Assembly: GCF_964355755.1 (NCBI RefSeq)
Contig: NC_092674.1
Coordinates: 31,176,001-31,236,000 of the forward strand
Source: Antedon mediterranea
Taxonomy: Eukaryota > Echinodermata > Crinoidea > Comatulida > Antedonidae
Length of the DNA stretch: 60,000 nucleotides
Reading direction: 5' to 3'
The notes below the pieces were generated by a model that saw only the letters and a program-made list of their open reading frames with translations, did not search any database and was not told the origin of the DNA. The position numbers and the translations under genes are program-made. This document shows positions 56,603-60,000 of this stretch, one piece after another (position 1 is the first letter of the stretch; each line of letters opens with the position of its first letter).

Positions 56603-57230
56603 ATTTAAATAAAAACAAAACATTCTTTTATAATATAGAACATCGATTGAAAACTGTGAAGGCAGTTAGAGGATTTACAGAAAGCTACAAAACATAATGA
56701 TACAAAGTAATTTAATTCTTTTACAAAACACACAAAGCCGATTATCCCATACAATTAACAAATCAAAGTTATTGTGATAACAAAAAAAATGAACAAAACT
56801 GAAATGCTAATCATTCTTTTTATCAAATCATATGTGTTAAAATAATCGTACAATAAAGCAATTTATTGCTTGTTTGAACGGGATAATAATTTTTATTACC
56901 TCTCTTCCTATCTATAGTTGTAAACAGATGTTTTTCCAATTGTATCCGTTTATCTGTTAGCCACAGATGTGTGATTTTTGTGATTGCCTTTTGTATATTG
57001 CCTTCTTAAATTGCATATAAAAACCAGAATCATATCAGAAGACGGAAGCCATAACATTTGAAAACACTGGTAAAAATAACAAACTTGAAATTGGACAAAT
57101 GTGAAGGAAGTATGAGTTATCTGCAGTAAAAGTTCAACTGCAAGTATGTGCTCATTTTAAGTCTGAAACACATCTTATTCCTATAATTGTTATGAATTAA
57201 TTTATAATTAAATTCATATAAATTTAAAAA

Positions 57231-57279
57231 AGATGACGATGATTGATGATGATGTATGATGTTGTTGATGATGATGATT

Positions 57280-57338
<59 letters not shown>

Positions 57339-57339
57339 A
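57231..57339. repeat. (GAT)n microsatellite
   Basis: An interrupted GAT/ATG run with a pure stretch of about 19 triplets at its right side. Confidence 0.95.
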
Positions 57340-58845
57340 CTAAAGATTTGATGAATTCAATATAAATGTTAAAACATGTGACATTGTACAGAGTAAAGGT
57401 TTAAATTTCATTATTAATATTTGACCACCGGTGTTATTTATCTCAAAGAAACTAATTACACAATTGTATACAAACTATCAGTATGCTTCACAATTACCAT
57501 ACATTATTTGCTTTGTGTCCCAAATCATAGATTTTGTTTAATTAATTTTACTCCGTCTCATTTCAGTATATTGACACAGTTGACAATTGATAAGAAAACA
57601 TTTCACGATCCATTAATAATATCTCTTAGTTGTCGTTATCAACATTTCTTTGTAAATAACTATAGTAGTATGATGTACTAATCGTTAATGGATACCAAAT
57701 CTTCATACTGTCGTTATATATTATATTTTTGCCGGATGTCTTATCAACAGCACTATCATCGTGGTTAACGCATTTTAAAAATGTATTTATTTATGGTTCC
57801 CATTTGTTTACTCTTTTATCTTAAAATAATTTGTTGTGAGGTAATTTCTCAATTCATTTTCAAATCTTGATAGTCATGCCCAAAACAAAATGATTTTTTA
57901 TCATCTTTCCAGGCATTTTTCAATCAATAAATCATACTTTATTTAAAAGAACATTATTTTGTTACACTTTATACACAAATATAACCTACACAGTTGTAAG
58001 GAGTTACTAATTGAATCAAGTCACTACCAACCTATAATTCATAGGATGATGATTACATTTTAAAACTTCTTACAGCAAATATCTTTCCAGTAATATATAG
58101 GGCAAGGAGTCATCATTAATCCTTATTAAATTCGTATCAGGAATAAATATACTATACAAAAATACAGTAGTAGCTTTCTTGGAATTGGGACATAACTACA
58201 CAAAAGAATACTCATAATAACTTCCTAACTATACAGTAGTAGAAAATAGGTTTAGATAACTACCAATCGCATTGCCAAAATTTGATAAATCGCATCATCA
58301 GCTAAAAGATAAATAACGCATTGCTTTTTGTCCAGCTATTTTGTATGAACATGTAAACGATTAATTTAAGTTTATTGTTATTGTTTAAGAAGAATTGAGC
58401 ATTCTTTATAAATGTCTAGAAATTGATGAAAATGATGAAGTGTTCCTGTAAACAAGGTGTTTTTACTCGTTCCAATTAATCATTTTTAATGCACAATAAT
58501 CTTAGCTACTATTATTTTTTTTTATTGACAATCATCATTTAGATATAATTTGTAATTCTTCTGTTATTCTTCTCAAGTCAAGGTCTGAAAATTTATGTTT
58601 GTAAATATGTTGTCTCGGTAAACAAAGTTGTCCCTGCAAGCCATCAAACTACAATTTATTAAAACGTTTTATCCTGTATGATCATTGCCTATTATCGACC
58701 TAATGTGTAAATTGAAAAATCTACTTTCCATCTTTGAATTTTATAAGGGTTTTTTTCAAAAAATAAAACAGGGCAGGTTAACTTTATTCTGGACTTTTAT
58801 GTTAGCTTATTTCTGTCCAGCACAATCACATTAATTACGACTACA

Positions 58846-59006
58846 TTAAAGCCTGTCTAAAAGCCTACACTATCAAACTTTATGAGACAAAAAATATGAT
58901 GTGCCCATATATGGACATGATGATGTCATATCACTATTATATTTGGGCATATCACTACCATATTTGGGCACATCAAACTAGTTTGATAGTGTAGACAGAG
59001 CTTTAA
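58846..59006. mobile_element. TTAA-type MITE, complete copy
   Basis: TTAAAGCCTGTCTAAAAGCC... (a small rearrangement in the left arm) to ...AGTTTGATAGTGTAGACAGA-GCTTTAA. TTAA on both sides; the interior has GGACATGATGATGTCATATC and two CACTA(T/C)(T/C)ATATTTGGGCA subrepeats. Confidence 0.86.
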
Positions 59007-59527
59007 TTTAGAATCAGAGTTGTAATTGTTTTATTGTTTCTGAAGGTCAAAAATGGATGTAAACACAAATATGAAGTAGTTGGCGTAAACATCACGATCT
59101 GCTGTGCACTTAAGCTGCAAATACCAATATTCATTATGATGAGGTGAGAGTTTGAAATTACGAGTATACTTCATCATCTGTAGAATTAATTGGATTTCAT
59201 AATACATAATGCCAATTGATATTGTAGAAGAACACTACCCGAGGCCTTATAAATTATAAGTCTTCTTGATAGCCGCTCTGTATTAATAACAATAATCACC
59301 ACAGCGATGGAAATACATTTGGATATAGATTTTCATGTGCAGCAGATTAACTTATGAGAAAATAAACTATATCATGAATTAAATAATTTTCCAAAGCACT
59401 TCAATTTAATAACATATTCTATCAGGTAATAAATAAGCTTTTCTATTTGCAAATTATCAACAAATTCAATTTATTATCGATCCATCAACATTATTTTCCT
59501 ATATAGTAACATGACTTTTAAAAGTAC

Positions 59528-59922
59528 TATGTCTGTACTTAATGTACCACTATATGTTGTAAGTCTGTACTTAATGTACTACTATATATTGTAAGTCTGT
59601 ACTTAATGTACATATGTTGTAAGTCTGTACTTAATGTACTATGTTGTAAGTCTGTACTTAATGTACTACTACAGTATATGTTTGTAAGTCTGTACTTAAT
59701 GTACATATATTGTAAGTCTGTACTTAATGTACATATATTGTAAGTCTGTACTTAATGTACTATGTTGTAAGTCTGTACTTAATGTACATATATTGTAAGT
59801 CTGTACTTAATGTACATATATTGTAAGTCTGTACTTAATGTACATATGTTGTAAGTGTGTACTTAATGTACATATATTGTAAGTCTGTACTTAATGTACT
59901 ATGTTGTAAGTCTGCACTTATA
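59528..59922. repeat. ~28-bp minisatellite, about 14 copies
   Basis: The unit GTCTGTACTTAATGTACATA-TATTGTAA varies between about 26 and 39 bp by indels after GTAC. GTACTTAATGTAC in each unit is a short dyad. One copy has GTGTGTACTT and the last has GTCTGCACTT. Confidence 0.93.
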
Positions 59923-60000
59923 GTATCTTGTAAAGTTAGGTTTGAACTTACTATTTTTCAAGCCTATACTAAATAAAATGCTATATGTTTACTTATTACT

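Larger units (their letters stand above)
35051..60000 (-). other. large upstream intron of dachshund (inferred)
   Basis: Everything after the GRPPKR exon acceptor lacks the Ski/Sno/Dac exon, which would be several hundred bases, highly conserved and easy to see. No other gene was recognised. In vertebrates the equivalent intron is very long and rich in enhancers. Outside the listed repeats it is AT-rich with occasional less AT-rich blocks (for example 38.4-38.7, 40.8-41.15 and 52.86-52.98 kb). Confidence 0.7.

Noticed and set aside
1-60000. tRNA, rRNA, snRNA or known microRNA genes
   Set aside because: None recognised by eye on either strand; a covariance-model scan would be needed to exclude them.

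Overview
This window is AT-rich animal (metazoan) nuclear DNA. Two spliced protein-coding genes can be read, converging tail to tail, and most of the rest is intron, intergenic DNA and repeats. There are no prokaryotic operons and no convincing RNA genes. The frequent TAGGCCTA octamer and the mix of TTAA-flanked MITEs with short tandem arrays suggest a marine invertebrate deuterostome, possibly an echinoderm. That placement is an impression, not a demonstration.

Gene 1 (+ strand, 1150-3082) is the 3' part of TMEM33, an ER/nuclear-envelope multi-pass protein of the TMEM33/Pom33 family. Five exons join in frame to give about 206 residues and a stop. The first ~50 residues of the family were not found and should lie upstream of the window.

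Gene 2 (- strand, 9153-35050) is the 3' part of dachshund (DACH1/2 orthologue), a nuclear transcriptional cofactor. Eight exons join in frame to give about 393 residues. They run from the GRPPKR linker after the Ski/Sno/Dac domain, through a low-complexity middle, to the conserved C-terminal coiled-coil Dachbox-C. The exon for the N-terminal Ski/Sno/Dac domain was not seen, so everything from 35051 to 60000 appears to be its large upstream intron. The last exon is short and was found by splice phase and faint similarity to the vertebrate C-terminus. Without that splice, the preceding exon runs on to its own stop.

Regions: 1-1149, 5' flank or intron of TMEM33. 1150-3082, TMEM33. 3083-9152, intergenic, with palindromic tandem units (3536-4450), a degenerate ~110-bp array (4745-5260), a 51-bp array (5421-5675), then plain AT-rich DNA with one promoter-like patch near 6 kb. 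9153-11225, the four 3'-most dachshund exons. 11226-22674, an 11-kb intron holding a 3.6-kb element with perfect 32-bp terminal inverted repeats and a higher-order satellite inside it. 22675-35050, the remaining dachshund exons. 35051-60000, intron with several minisatellites, MITE copies and one CpG-rich exon-like block at 38.4-38.7 kb.

All six internal dachshund exons seen here begin and end in phase 1 and are multiples of three, so any of them could be skipped without a frameshift. A family of TTAA-flanked MITEs (nine copies listed) is spread over both genes and the intergenic DNA.
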